64,000 nucleotides of DNA, taken from Cyclaneusma minus (Eukaryota > Ascomycota > Leotiomycetes > Marthamycetales > Marthamycetaceae). The position numbers and the translations under genes are program-made. Under the pieces are notes generated by a model. It was not told the origin of the DNA and did no database searches. It saw only the letters and a list, made by a program, of their open reading frames with translations. The stretch lies in the NCBI GenBank assembly GCA_037179335.1, contig JAKZHN010000001.1, positions 62,001 to 126,000 of the forward strand, in the 5' to 3' direction. Each line of letters opens with the position of its first letter. The first letter of the stretch is position 1. Below, piece after piece: positions 11,605-23,987 of this stretch.

Positions 11605-13272
11605 TCATACTGCTTCCGAGAATCTTGAAGTATGAGATCCGTCATGCGAAGGGCGCGATCGGCCTAAAGCATCAGGACGTCTCGGGGGTTCATTCTCTGG
11701 CTGGTCTTCAGACGCAGAAAACGGAGTATGAGACGTAGTCGGGGTTCGAGCCGGGCTTGGTCGCATGACGGGCACACTTAGCCTGGTTGAATTAGAAGGA
11801 CCAGGCGGCGATAATCCGGTCGGCGAAAGTGGAGAGCTGACCCCTACTCCGGCTCCCCCATGGAAACCTTGAGAGTCGCGGTAGAACGACTGGCCACTAA
11901 GCGAATGGCCATGATTGGGGCCGCTTGGCGGCGGCTCAACACCTTCAACTCCGCCGCCGTAGCCATCACCACCGTACTGAAGCACTGGTGGTAACTTCCT
12001 TCCGGAGACCTTGTAGAAACCATGCTCGCTGCCAGCGGTTGATGATACAGTATCGACCGTGCGGCGAGATCCACGTTTACCCACAAGCCCGGCAAGGGCT
12101 TCAGGGAAGACAAATCGGCTCACGCGATTGCTCGCCCGCTCAGCCATTTCCCCAGAGCCAGCGGATTGACGCGCAGGTTCTGGTCCATCGCGGGCGCTTT
12201 CACTAGTTGCCGGGGGGCGGGACGTGAGAAGATTGACACCGCTATGCTTTCTCTTGTACCATTTGACGAACATCAAGAGAAGCACAGCGACGACCGCAGC
12301 TCCAGCAACGCCACCAATAACCCCGCCCACTAAAGTCGATGTCGGAGGAGTTGAGGAATCCCCGGAGCCTCCATCCCCTGCAGCAGCTGTTGAACTCGAG
12401 GCTGCGGTGCTCCCCGCAACTGTGCTCCGACCCACTCCATCACCATAAGCCCCGGAACTTGTAGGTGTCGGCGAGCTGACCGGGTAGCCACTGTAAAACG
12501 AAGAGCTGATCGGAGTGGATGTGAGAAAGGTCGTGGAGGATTGTGACGATGGTGACAGAAAGCTGCTGACTGAGCTCAAATCTGCCGTGCTTGACGAAGT
12601 AGCAAGGCTTCCGCTGAAATCGGAAGCGTAGCTTGTCAAGAGTAAGGTCGGAGTGCAGGATGAGGAAAGGCAGGACGACGGAATGGTCGAGGTAGAAGAG
12701 GAGACATCGGTCGTATTGGTCGATGTGGAAATCGAGCTCGTTGAGCTGATTGATACTGTATCCCCGTCAATACGAGCTCCAAAACAGCCTCATCGTGCCA
12801 GCTTACCAGTAGAATTGGAAGTTACGAGAGACGGAAAGCCGGAGGAGCTTATGGAGGGAACGGATGCCGTGACCGAAAGCGTGGTCAGACTGGAAAGTAA
12901 CGAAGGTTCGGCCGACTCGCTCGACAGCTCGGATGTACTCGAAAGATCGGAAATGCTGGCCGTCTCAGATGGCGTGGCAGTGGAAAGAGTGGATGCCGGA
13001 TTCGAGCGGTCCTGTGGTGTTGCGGTTGCCGAGTCGGTGGTCAGATCCTGGACGGAAGAGGCCGGCGGGCTCTCGAGGACGGTCTCGGTGGCATAGACGC
13101 TGCCATTGCCGTCCACATCGACCTGCTGGACCACGGAGATGGTGGCGGTGACCTCGGTGACAGCAGTCTGGCGGCGGTGCAGCTCGAGATGGTTGTGCGG
13201 GTGGTGGTGTTCGCGATGAACGGTCTCTGGAGAGGTCTGAAAGAGTGAAGACCCTCCGTTGGCGTCGGTCAT
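11605..13272 (-). CDS. Ser/Thr-rich single-pass membrane protein
   Basis: Model (minus): 13272-12807 and 12755-11605; 538 aa. The 51-bp intron runs GTAAGC to TACAG and splits a Val codon. The layout resembles fungal surface sensors of the Mid2/Wsc type: a long Ser/Thr-rich stretch likely to be O-mannosylated (about residues 60-290), one glycine/alanine/valine-rich transmembrane helix at about 297-319, then a basic stop-transfer KWYKRKH and a 220-residue Pro/Ser/Gly-rich cytoplasmic tail. There is no cysteine-rich WSC domain. The start I use has no signal peptide. A Kex2-like RR site follows a His-rich segment (about residues 20-34). A signal-bearing upstream exon may have been missed, or the protein may insert by its own helix. 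Function is not recognised beyond this architecture. Confidence 0.75.
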
Positions 13273-14550
13273 GACGCCTCCCAGTTGCCTTTGCCGCTCG
13301 CAAGGTGGAGCTCAGTTCAGTATCGCAATCATGGGCATGACGGCGCGGGCGTGGGCAGCAAAACAAGAGAGGGAGAGATTGAAATTGTCGGTCGTGTTGG
13401 CGGCTTCCAGAGGCATGGCCCGTGCGGATCCCTGCGCGAACCAATCTCATTTCCGCCCACGTGACGCAAGCGTGGGTGTTCTGCACCCAGATCGTGTAGC
13501 GACAGTTCAAAAGCAGCCGCAAGTTCTGGTCAGTACTATTCTGCACGTCAGTGCACCTCCTCACAGATCGCTGCGCTTCTTTGATGCTCTATTTGTTTGC
13601 TGTGTATACCTGCATTGCTTTGCCCCTGATAGCTTCTACTGAGTATCGTAGTTGTTTGGCTTGCTCTGCCGAGCAAGGATCGCCCAGATGCAGAGAGATT
13701 CCCATGGCTCGATTGTCTGGCCTGTTCCAAATCTCGACTTCATTCTTTTCGAAAACTTGCAAACATAAACGGACGAGTCTCTCAAGTGTTGGGACAACGT
13801 GGGCGCCCCTCATCTTTGCGTGTAAAAATAGCTGCAAATCCTGGGGGATTGTCGGTGGATCGAATCTTGTTGGCAGGGCTCGCCATATGTGGGAGACCAT
13901 TCTTCGCAACGCCGTCAATCTACAAGGCAACATGCTTTGGAAGCCGCCCCCAATCCTCTCTTCTCACAGGTAATCTACACAATGTCTGTCACACGTAGCG
14001 CATACAAAGCCTTGACCCAGCGGCCAGAGGAACAGCGCGCGTCTGATGAATCAGCGAGAGTCCATTTTAGAATCGCGGTCCTGAAGATATAGCTCAGGAC
14101 TTGCTCTTTTTTCCCAACCCCTAAAATTACATCTGCTTTGGTCACATCACTAATCAAAGCTAGCAACCGAGACCCTGATAAAGAAGAGAGCAGACAATCC
14201 TTGTAATTGAATCGCTGCCGAATCAACATCCTTGGATCTACCACACAACACCACCAGCACGACGCCGGCGGAAATCATCAATGACAACGGAAGGAGCAAG
14301 CGGAAATAAACGAGAAACCGGGAGACGCTGCCGCTTGCCCGCCATCGCCCTCACCCTGGCCAGGTGACGAGAGAGACGAGCGCCCACGCGTCCAGAACAC
14401 CTGCCCACCCCAACTGTAGCAATGAGGACCCGATGCATGCCTGCCGACCGATTTCCAAGCAACCTCAAAAGGAGAGCCGAGAGCCGAAGCAAATGGATTT
14501 CCGATAGCATTAAGAAGTCCATGACTTGCGAAGAGATTCAACTAGATCGT
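13273..14550. other. Intergenic, no gene seen
   Basis: This is the promoter side of the membrane-protein gene and the 3' flank of CCR4. Several frames of 60-140 codons on either strand lack any recognisable domain and overlap each other. No tRNA-like A/B box pair noticed. Confidence 0.55.
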
Positions 14551-16896
14551 CTATTTGCGGTGATCCCGCGACGGGCCGTGGTCGACCTCCGTGATGACCT
14601 TCTTCTCCTTCCGACCCTTCATCACAAACTGCGCTGCCAGTGACAGATGGTCGCTCGGGAAATGGTAGTTCGGGAACCCAGGGACTCGTTTCAGGTACGT
14701 CGGGTCGACTGGTCCCAGCAGGCTTGTCACTTCCAACGCATTGGACGAGTACCAGATGTAGTCCAGAATACCAGTAAACTTTGGCGTGTAGTTGGTGAAC
14801 TTGACTTCATCCGGGGTACCGTCCAGCAAAGCGTAGGCCGACTTCAAGGAGAATATGTGCTCAATGCCATTTGATACCCACGCACCGTACTTGAAACCGA
14901 CGATATCGGGGTGATCACTCGGAATCCGCCCTTGGGAAAGAAGCTGATGCACTCCTGAACCAGGTGTCGAGTTGAAGTCGCCACAGATTATCAGCGGTAC
15001 CTGAGTAGCGCTAGAATATTCCATTGACTTGGCCTCTATGTTGGGTGGCGGTTCTGACGATGCACCATCATCGTCAGATGCACCATACGGCTTTCTGTCT
15101 TTTGTGTATGCAGGCCATCTGGCATATTTGGCTGCCCACTTGCCAAGGGAATCCATCAACACAGTAGTTTGGATAACCTTCACGTCTGTGTATCGGGTGT
15201 CATAGAACAGATGTGTATTGGCGATCATCAAGCGTGATCCAGTGTAGCGGTTTTCTAGGAAGGCCACGATGGCGATATGGTCCCTGTTCATGACTCGGTT
15301 GTAGATGTCATCACAGTCTTTCATATCGGTTCGACCAACAGCGGATGACGAGTATTCGATTAGCTGTTTGTCAAGTAGTATGAACTTCTTGTGCTTGTAG
15401 AAGATTCCGCACCCATCGACAGTCTTAAGGTCCTTGGTGGAGACCATTCTTGATCGAGTTCTTGGCCAATACACGCCCTTCCAATCATGATAGGCCAGCC
15501 GAGGGCTGAAAAACTCGTGGAAACTGTCGTAGTCGAGTTCTTGAAGGCAAACGAAATCTGCATCTTGGCTTTCGATTTCCATAGCGACCTGTTCTCTGCG
15601 ATGTTCCCAAGAAAGAGCCTCAGATGGGGTATATCCGTATTGCGAAGGGGTCGCTGAGGTCGGGCACAGAATATTGTGAGAGAAAACCTTGAAGGTGTCT
15701 TCGCCCTCGGGCCGTGTCATTCCGTCGGTGAGCTCGAGCGTGTTGCGAGGGGGAGGAGGAAGAGGAACTTTGGATATTTGTCAGTAACGCAAGCTCCCCA
15801 TAGTGGATCCCAAAAGGTGCTTACCAGGTGCCTTCTCCCGCATTTCAAGTACCAATTGTTTGGTGCCCTCAGCCATGATCTTCGTTTTCAACGCAGGGTC
15901 AAAATTCGGATTGCCTTCGATACCCAGCATCTGCAAGTGAGACAGAAGACCAACTTCATTCGGCAGTTCCCGGATCCTGTTGTCGAATAGGAGTAGTTGA
16001 ATAAGAGCGCTACACATGCCGATTTCAGGAGGTATCTCTTCCAGTTCATTGTTTGAGACATCAAGCAGTGTCAGTTGCCTTAATTGACCAATAGAATCGG
16101 GAAGTCGAGTAAGTTTGTTCGAAGATAGGTAGAGCTCGGTCAAGAAGCTGTACCTGAACAACGCAGGTGCTAGCACTCTGAGACCTTGACCGCTGAGATC
16201 GAGGTTATGCCAATCCTGCCGGCTTGAAGAAGTGTCCGAATTTGACATCCTCATCTGCTGATCCTCACCCTCGACCTCTGGTTCCCTCACTGGTGAGGCA
16301 ATCCCCTTGTTCTCTTGCGCCTTCATCCTCGCATAGAAGTGTGGGGCGTCATGGGCACGCTCCGATTCTTTGTGCAACTTCAATTGCTCGGTCCAATGCT
16401 CGGAGATCATTTGCGCTTGCCCGCCCCTGGTACTTGCCGAATGTCCATTCTGAAGGTTGTTCGGCGTGAAGTTGGGCGTAGAGTTTGATAAGACGCCGGA
16501 AGAGAAGTTCGCATGGTGACCGAGTACGTTTCCGTTCCCCGAATGCGCGTTGTGATCTTGCTGAAGGTTCTGGTGGAGTGGCGTGTGCTGTTGCGCATGT
16601 TGGTTATTTTGATGTTGAAAGTTGTACATCATGGTTGGAAGTCCGCCGCGGGCGGCAGGCCCAGGATTGACGCGGCCATGACCCTGGTTATGGCTTTGGC
16701 CGTACATCCCGTAGAGATTATGAGCCGGCGAATCGGGAGACCGAGAGGGGGATGGGATTTCGTTGAGAAGGAGCGATCGCGAGTTGAAATTGGGTGAGTC
16801 GTTACGGACGATGTGGCGCGACTGGATCTGATGTTGCGGTTGCGGGTGATAGAATCCCCCAGCGGTGTGCTGCCCAAATCTGAAACCATCAGCCAT
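14551..16896 (-). CDS. CCR4: CCR4-type mRNA deadenylase
   Basis: Catalytic subunit of the CCR4-NOT complex; shortens poly(A) tails and so initiates cytoplasmic mRNA decay. Model (minus): 16896-15825 and 15767-14551; 762 aa. The single 57-bp intron runs GTAAGC to CAAAG and is in frame. The N-terminal ~220 residues are Gln/Asn/His-rich and disordered. Four to five leucine-rich repeats follow (LTELYLSSNKLTRLP, LTLLDVSNNELEEIP and LIQLLLFDNRIRELP segments), which in yeast bind Caf1/Pop2. The C-terminal exonuclease-endonuclease-phosphatase domain begins at VFSHNILCP. It has the metal-binding Glu in CLQELD, the IANTHLFYD segment, GDFNSTPGS and the terminal SDHLSL with the catalytic Asp-His. Length matches filamentous-fungal orthologues. 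Start chosen at the first ATG of an open N-terminal frame. Confidence 0.96.
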
Positions 16897-19800
16897 CTAA
16901 GTGGCCGTGGCTGGCAGAAGTCGATGCGCTCCCTCTATCCGTCTCGATAGGGACCGGGGTGGTGAAATGCTTCGGTCGGAGGGTCTTTGATGATAACACG
17001 GGCGACCTTCTTTCTTCGCCGGTACATGGGTCTCAGATGATGGTATGCCCATAAACAAGGAGAGTGCTACGACCCAGAGAGTTGGCAAGCGGGCCGATAG
17101 ACGGGTTACCCAGGGACGTCGTCTTGTGTCTCGCTCTGGAGCGGTACCGGCCAAGGCGCGACTCGAAGCTTTGGGGACAGCTTCGTCTGGGCGGCGAGGG
17201 CAGAGCTGATTCGGGGGGCCCACGGGGTGCAGAGAAGGACAGTTGACTGCAAGCACGAAGATATCAGCCAGAGTCCGAGGATGAGTCTCGAGAGCCTCGA
17301 CGTAAGGTGGTAGCGCGCAGCCTCGGAGCTCAGGGCCGCGCTGATGATGCCGTATACGGGCCAGGCAGCACACGCAATTGGGCGGGCACTTGGTAATTGA
17401 TGGCACTGACCTTTCGCGCAAATTGTCGGCGTGTTGGGGAATATCGCTATGTTGATGCGAGTTCGGAAAGCTCACAGCTCTCGTCGATGCATGAGCAGAC
17501 TTCGCTGGCTGGAAGCGGCGAGGCTTAGGTCACATGACGTGATTTTGAGCCTGGCCGAAAACGACGTCGGCCTGACGGCGCGATGCGGCTGGAGAAAACA
17601 TGAGGCTGGTGACAGACATCGACATCGCATGTTTCACTCTCCTGGCCTGACGATTTCCGGCGGAAGGTTGAGCTGCTGCGGCCATGGGAAGAGATAAATC
17701 CGGCGACAGACGGCGTAGTGGATGGCAGCAATCTTTATGGTACATCAGAAAATCCTCACTTTGTCCCATGGTGCCGTCTCCAGCCTCACCCAACCTCATA
17801 GGCTTGCTCTCTCTTCACCACGGCACACAAATCTACCAACTGATGATTGGTCCTCTTAGGCAGTTGAGCTACTTAATCTGTCCAGGATATTCATTTTTCG
17901 GATTTTGTATTTGTGCCTTTGATATGCGGAATTTGCCTTTGATTTGCATTTCTGCCAATTTGTCTGGCGACTTCACCGGTTTGATCTGGGCCACCACTCC
18001 CCTTTGATAATGCCTGATCATCAAATGAACAGGACCATCAAAGTACCTTGGCTTTGCTCTGGTCTCTGTATTTGTCAATGTGAAACTTATTTTCTTTTAC
18101 TCTGCCAATTCTCCGACTGATTGACGAAGCACGATTCTACGTGAACCACTCGCATCCTACATGTATGATTCTAATTCCACGGCTACGGGGTTGCATTTCA
18201 GCATCTGGATTCTGGGCCAATCTGGGCTATCTTCATTTCTTCACAGTACGATAGTAGTAATAAGGGGTGCGCTAAATCGCCTTCCGGGCATTGAAATCAT
18301 CTCCAGATAGACCTGATCAAATATGACTTGTTTTTTCTACCCCTTTCCTATACAAACTCAAGATTTTGATTTCAGGGTATGACAACATCTTCCTGAGCCG
18401 CCTCACTACATGTATTGCCTCTTTCAGTTATCAAAGATTCAAATTACCTCAGACATTCCTAATTACTTGGATTATTCCTAATCACTTGAACATCAATCAC
18501 TAATGACTTAGTGTATTTCTGATCGTGAGCCATTCAGAATCGGACAAAAGACAAAATGGCAAGATAACTAGTCGGTTTGAGCTGGAGGCAATTTAGCGCG
18601 CTCCTCGAATGATGACTTCGGTAAATCCAAAATCTAAGGAAATTGTTTGCAGTTGGGACTCCGAGAGCGGTCGAATGTTCGATTTCTACCTTTACTACTA
18701 GTGAGTAGTGACTAGTCACTTCAAGAATTAAGAAATTAGCAACTAGAACGTCTTCTAACTAAAGTCGAGCTCGACTCCTCGTGGGACAACCAATTTATTA
18801 CCCAGATGATGTAATCTTGCACTTTACAACTACAGGTACAATTTGGAAGAGGAAGACAACCAGTGTCTTGACGAGGCTTGTTCATTCTCTACAAGTCCCA
18901 GCCTCGAGCCATCTTTCTTTTTTTCAACTTCGACTTCGGATAGGGTCTGCAGTTTTCTTGAGGTCATGGGAGATCAAACTTATTAGCCCGAGTGAGACAG
19001 TGAGACAATGAAACTACAAGAGGGGAAGGAAGTTGGAGACGGAGAAACATTTGAAGACGGAGAAGTACTTGGAGGGAGCCCGACAAAACACTTGGGAGAC
19101 GAAGTGATAAAGAACCCAGGGGACTCTCACCAGTCAGTCAGGCGGTTTGAAATTTCTCCTCTCTTAAGCAGCAAGGAACGCATCGAAGATTATACCATTT
19201 CTCAAATTCTCACAGTGGGACGAACAAATTCTGGACACGGGCTAGGATTGCTTGGGATGTTCCCAATCACTTGAGGCTTTGCTGGATACTCTCAATGATC
19301 AACCATTTGGAGATTGTACACCGTACCCAGGCTTTTTTCGTACACTTTTTCGTACCACTGTATTTACTAGAAGAAATTAGAAATGACGTGTTTCGCAAAG
19401 CGCCCACTCGCTCACAAACATGAATTTTAACTGCCGAGTCCCTCAGATAGACAACAATATGGCAGATATCTGAAGCCATCCATCTGCCCAGATACATGCA
19501 TATCCTTTCTGGACATCACTCTGCAAGGACCGCCTCTACCTTACATCTATCACAATTCTCACTTGACAAATCATTCCTGCGGCTCTAGTCCAAGCCCCGT
19601 CGGCAACTGTAGAATACCTGTCTCTTCGCCGATCACAGCATAATCTTTGCAGCTCGTGGAGCACACAGCTCCATGCAACGGCCGAATGGCACGACACATG
19701 GCAAGCCATTATGCTGCCCTTTGGCGTGGAAGGGACAGCTGAGCTGAAAACAGACGTCGTGTCTTTGAATATCCAACCAGAACTGAGCATCGTCCCGGGA

Positions 19801-21128
19801 CAGTCAAGTTGAGGTTGCGTTCCACTGAATCACAGCGTTCAACGCAAGTAAATGCTTCGTGATTACCGGTGTATTGGTACTAAATTCTTCAAGTCGCCGG
19901 GCCCAAGGCAATGGCATCAGGTCGCTCGACCGGCGGCTACTCGAACCGAGTCTCCTATGTATGACTTGACCAATTATTTCATCGTGCAAGGCATCGCACG
20001 TGGACGGCCAAGGAGTTCCCAGCTTGCCAATGCCGATTTGACCTCTTCCAGTTCAGGGCTTTAGAAGGACATTCTACCGAAGAGAGTCCCTGGATCTGGC
20101 CGATTTACTGCAGATCTTGGGATGTGAGAGCGGGTTCGCTGGCAGCCGTGAACAGTGAAACATCGGATGAGTGACAAGAACCTGTCATGTCCAGGCTCTT
20201 GGGTCGTGATTAGTGATTGCTGAGAGAGAATAGGGGATGAGACTTGGGCCAGCCGGCTGCTCGCAAGTTCCAAGCAGCGTCTGGCCAATCAAGCGGCGAC
20301 TAGGTCCGGTGTAGGTTTCCTGGGTTTGATGGTAGAAGGACGGCCGGTGCCATTGCCATTTTGCGGGGAAAAGCAAGAGCTGCACTGGAGACCAGGAATC
20401 AGCCAGGTAATTGAGATCCTCACAGGGGAAGAGAAACGATTCAACGTACGTAGACTTCACTGGTATGTTTTTGCAAAGTATCAATGCCCGCCGTACCCAC
20501 ACTTTCTGTCTGTGTCGACGGAAGGGCGTACCATCTGCAATTGCCGTCTGCCAAACGGCACAACTTGCTTGCCAAAGTCAATGCCGAAGCTTCCTACCCG
20601 CCCTCTCCTGCGGCATAGTAAACAATGCATCCACTGTGATTGGCAGGATGAAAAGGCATAGGTCAGGCAGCTGTCATATCACACAACCGTTCCCCTCCAA
20701 CTTGTTTTCATCCTCATTCTCCACAAGCAACACGGCTTCACTCGACCAGCTCTCCAGCCACAGCGAGCCAAACTTGGTCCTTCGGTGGTCCGGCGTCGGG
20801 GGATCATCATGAGACTTATAGTCACAGCAGCTGGCGGAAGAGGGTGAAACACGACAGTGGTTTTGCTACGAGAAAGAAACTACTCGCGGCTCATCTTGCG
20901 CGGCAATCCGACACCACCAAGTGCTTTTTCTCTCTTCCAGCCCTGTTGAGGCGACTCAAGCCCATCGCGTCAGCCCGTTGCGAAAGGATAGCAGCCGGTT
21001 GTTCCCTATTAGACGTAGCCGGGCGGCGCGCAGTGCATTCCCCGAGGCCGCACAGGCCCAACTCGCTAGCTCGCCCGAAAGCGACATAGCGCCAACCCCC
21101 CCAGGGACAAGGGAAAAGGGAACGAAAG
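16897..21128. other. 4.2-kb gene-poor spacer
   Basis: This lies between divergent CCR4 (-) and the methyltransferase (+) and holds both promoters. The centre (about 17.8-19.5 kb) is AT-richer. It contains motif-like stretches such as ATTCCTAATTACTTGGATTA near 18458 and a 12-bp palindrome GTGACTAGTCAC at 18708-18719. Frames up to about 190 codons exist but show no domains. Possibly an eroded repeat or a long regulatory region; I cannot assign a gene. Confidence 0.5.
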
Positions 21129-22832
21129 ATGTCGGGGGCCCACGACTTCAACAACCCAACCTCATCGTGTCAGCGCCCACCACGCCCTGATTACACACGC
21201 TCTACCACCCTCTCCGCTCACAAATCGCCCAAGTACAAGCCCAGCCGATTCTTTACGCGCTCCAGGTCTAAGCCAGAGCAGTCGTCGACAACCAGCAACC
21301 CCCCCGAGTCTCACTCGCCTGCCCTCTCCCAAGAGGCTCTCGCGTCGCCCGATTCTCGCTGGTCCCGCTCTGCCTCCTCGATTTCTACCGTTGATCGCAT
21401 GCCCAGCCACACCGACCCGATCAACAAGGCGAGATCTTCTCCCAACCCTTACCAGACCGAGGGCAGGAATTCGTCCCATATCACCATCCTCCATACGCCG
21501 CACACGATAAGTAACAATGCTTTGGCGGTCCCCGATCGCAAGTATGCGGCCTCCTCGGCCGCGGCGGCCGAGCAGCGCGCTCACCAGAGAGGCGACTTGA
21601 GTGTGCGTACTTCGACCACCTCGAGCACGTCCGGTACAGGCTCCAGTGCCAGCGCCTATACTCCCCTTACTTCCGCCGAGCCCTCGGGCGTTACTATCCC
21701 CCAGCAGTTTACCTGGAAAGACGGCCGCCGACATTTGCGGGATCAGTCGCTGCCCTACCCTTTCCCATGCGACATCGACGAGTTGCACCGACAGACCCTG
21801 AAAACGATGCTGCTGTTGCAGGTATTCGGGGGACCAGTGTGTAATCCAAAGTATCGCGAGAAACCACCGGCAAGGGTGCTGGAAATGGGATGCGGTACAG
21901 GAGTCTGGAGCGCACTCTGTTACCAACATTATGCCAAGCAAGGCCACACTGGAATTTCTTTTACCGGAATGGACATTGCGCCTGTGGCACCAGACATGAA
22001 CAAAGCTTATGGAGGCATGGATTGGCGATTTGTGCAGCACGACGTGCGCATGTTGCCTCTACCCTTCGAAACAAACGAGTTCGATTTTATTATGACAAGA
22101 GACGCTGGTCAAAACGTAAGGACAGTTGGCAATTGGCAACAACCGTTGATGGATGAATATCTTCGAGTCCTCAAGCCCGGCGGAGTACTTGAAATATGGG
22201 ACGGTGACCATGTGCTTCGCACGCTCCTCCCGCATATGCGCCATCTAGACAGCTATGCTGAACCAGAACTGGCTACTGCCAGTGGTGTATATGAGATCAC
22301 GCACTCGACCCCTTTAACAGCGCCTCAAAACCAATACATAGTCGACTACAACAACTGGATCACTAAAGCATATGGCCAGCGGCATCTCGCTGCGTCGTCC
22401 ACTCCCCTCGTCCGACCCTGGCTGATGCAGGAGCCAGAGGATCTCATCAGCGTCCAGAGTCGCCGGCTAGCAATTCCACTGGGCGAAATCCGATGGGAGC
22501 GCGAAGGCATCGGAGGAAATGCTACCCCTTCTCTCTACCGAGAAGACTTCAAGGACGATGCAGCCTCCCTGAAGGGTAAAGGCAAAGAAACCAGTCGAAG
22601 GTTCCTCAACCCCGAACAACGAGCCCTACGCCAAACCGCTCTTATGATTTTCGTGCAGATGATCGACTCCCTCGAGCCGCTGCTAAAGGAAGTCAGCGGC
22701 AAAGGCCAGGACGAATGGGATCGCTGGCAGGCGAACATGATGAACAGTCTGATGAAGCAGAACGGCGCTTCGTACGGCGAGTGTCTGGAGGTTGGAGCAT
22801 GGTGGGCCATGCGGTCCGACAAAACGTCATGA
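21129..22832 (+). CDS. Class I SAM-dependent methyltransferase
   Basis: Single exon, 567 aa. The first ~190 residues are Ser/Thr/Pro-rich and disordered. A Rossmann methyltransferase domain occupies about residues 230-400. Motif I is VLEMGCGTGVW (about 250-260), the motif II region is GMDIAP, and a post-motif loop VQHDVRMLPLPF is followed by FDFIMTRDAG and YLRVLKPGGVLEIWDG. The C-terminal ~170 residues form a fungal extension with a helical segment. Similar 500-600-residue proteins occur widely in moulds as uncharacterised methyltransferases. The substrate is unknown; the motif set suggests small-molecule or protein methylation, not DNA. It has no obvious functional link to its neighbours. 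Confidence 0.88.
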   Translation: MSGAHDFNNPTSSCQRPPRPDYTRSTTLSAHKSPKYKPSRFFTRSRSKPEQSSTTSNPPESHSPALSQEALASPDSRWSRSASSISTVDRMPSHTDPINKARSSPNPYQTEGRNSSHITILHTPHTISNNALAVPDRKYAASSAAAAEQRAHQRGDLSVRTSTTSSTSGTGSSASAYTPLTSAEPSGVTIPQQFTWKDGRRHLRDQSLPYPFPCDIDELHRQTLKTMLLLQVFGGPVCNPKYREKPPARVLEMGCGTGVWSALCYQHYAKQGHTGISFTGMDIAPVAPDMNKAYGGMDWRFVQHDVRMLPLPFETNEFDFIMTRDAGQNVRTVGNWQQPLMDEYLRVLKPGGVLEIWDGDHVLRTLLPHMRHLDSYAEPELATASGVYEITHSTPLTAPQNQYIVDYNNWITKAYGQRHLAASSTPLVRPWLMQEPEDLISVQSRRLAIPLGEIRWEREGIGGNATPSLYREDFKDDAASLKGKGKETSRRFLNPEQRALRQTALMIFVQMIDSLEPLLKEVSGKGQDEWDRWQANMMNSLMKQNGASYGECLEVGAWWAMRSDKTS

Positions 22833-23134
22833 ATCGTGTCAACAACCCGCCGCAAAACCCAGCAATACCAGCAACGGCGCCTATAGGGTGCTCGGGGGTG
22901 GTTTAGAAGCACATAGCCGCCCTGCACGCACAACTCTCCCGTAGCACAGGCCACGGGATTGCCAGGCTCTTTCGACGTCGCACAGCCGTGTATTCTGGGA
23001 CAAAGCGTCTGGTCCCTTGCATATGCGGCGTTTTATGATATTGGAAGACTGGGCGGCGTTTTACATGACACTTTGACAAAACAGGGGGAAACAGTAGATA
23101 TCTTCGCTTCGTGGAACTGTCGGATTTGAGGCGG
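22833..23134. other. Short convergent spacer
   Basis: Presumed 3' UTRs of the methyltransferase (+) and the LYR-protein gene (-). Nothing else recognised. Confidence 0.6.
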
Positions 23135-23629
23135 CTAGGGCGCGTTGTATCGCTGACGCAGGGTGCGGTAGCGTTTTAGATAGTACCTTTTGTGCATATA
23201 CCCGCCATCAGTGATGGGCTCTTCCTGCTCGCATGAAAAAAAAAAGCCATGGAATGTTTAGACAGAGAGGACTATTCTTTTCATGCCTCTGCCTCTGTGC
23301 AACTTTGAAGTGGAATGGAGAAACTCACAGGGCCTCGATCTCCTTTTTGACGAATTGGGCGCGCTCGATGCCCTTGCGGATCTCGGCCTCGTCGGTGAGG
23401 CCGGTCTGGCTGGCAAAGGCTTTGTGGCAGCGGGTTTGGAAGTATTCGTAGCCTAGCGGGTATACTTTGCCTAGGTTGAGGAGCTCTGTGGCGTTTATGA
23501 TTTGCTCTGATCAGCTTGGCCTTGTTTCGTCTATTGCATCAATGTGCTGCTGGGACAGGTAGGGGAGTTGTAGAAAGTACCTTTGTAGATGGCGATGACT
23601 TCACTCCGGAGGGCGGCGTTGGGAGGCAT
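23135..23629 (-). CDS. LYR-motif protein, ETFRF1/LYRM5-like
   Basis: Tiny three-exon gene. Model (minus): 23629-23581, 23485-23329, 23186-23135; 85 aa. The protein opens MPPNAALRSEVIAIYKELL, which is the LYR-family signature (LYR here IYK), then has a Tyr-Phe-Arg region (YPLGYEYFQTRCHKAF) and ends YYLKRYRTLRQRYNAP. Human ETFRF1/LYRM5 is about the same size and has the same helix order. It binds mitochondrial electron-transfer flavoprotein and removes its FAD. LYR proteins in general act with acyl carrier protein in mitochondria. The last junction (donor CT|GTGAGT, acceptor AAAAG|GTAC) restores the family C-terminus. Reading straight through instead stops 16 residues early, directly after EAL. 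Shares a 358-bp divergent promoter with the thioesterase gene. Confidence 0.85.
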
Positions 23630-23987
23630 GGCTTGGCTCGGGCTTGGGTTCAGTCGTTTTGTGCGTTAGATTAGTGGTGACTGTGGCAGCATGGGTGTCT
23701 ATTGGAAGAGTTGTTGATCAGTATCAGCTGGTCTTGAGGTATGTGTGTAAAGAGGCAGATGTATATGGAATTGCGAATAGCGATGGTGACGATTGTCATC
23801 GAGGGCTGGCTCGGCGGTGACGTCGGCCCGCCTCTTCGACTTTCTGGGCTTGATAATCCACCCGATAAGCCCTCTTGACAACTTGAAGCAACATCAATGC
23901 TTTCCTTTGCCTTTCTCTGCTCTGTTTGTTCTGCTCTACTATAGAAACGTACGATCTTTCGATTATGTTTCGTGCCACCATCCCATT
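23630..23987. promoter_or_regulatory. Bidirectional promoter, LYR protein / thioesterase
   Basis: A 358-bp interval separates two divergent start codons (23629 minus, 23988 plus). Both genes encode predicted mitochondrial proteins, so shared regulation is plausible. No clear TATA box or known factor site stands out. Confidence 0.5.

Noticed and set aside
16897..17475. 192-codon minus-strand frame directly upstream of CCR4
   Set aside because: Composition is Pro/Arg/Ser-rich with no domains; more likely the CCR4 5' UTR.
19915..19990. GGTTCGAGT B-box-like word on the minus strand
   Set aside because: T-stem does not pair and no A-box or acceptor stem is present.
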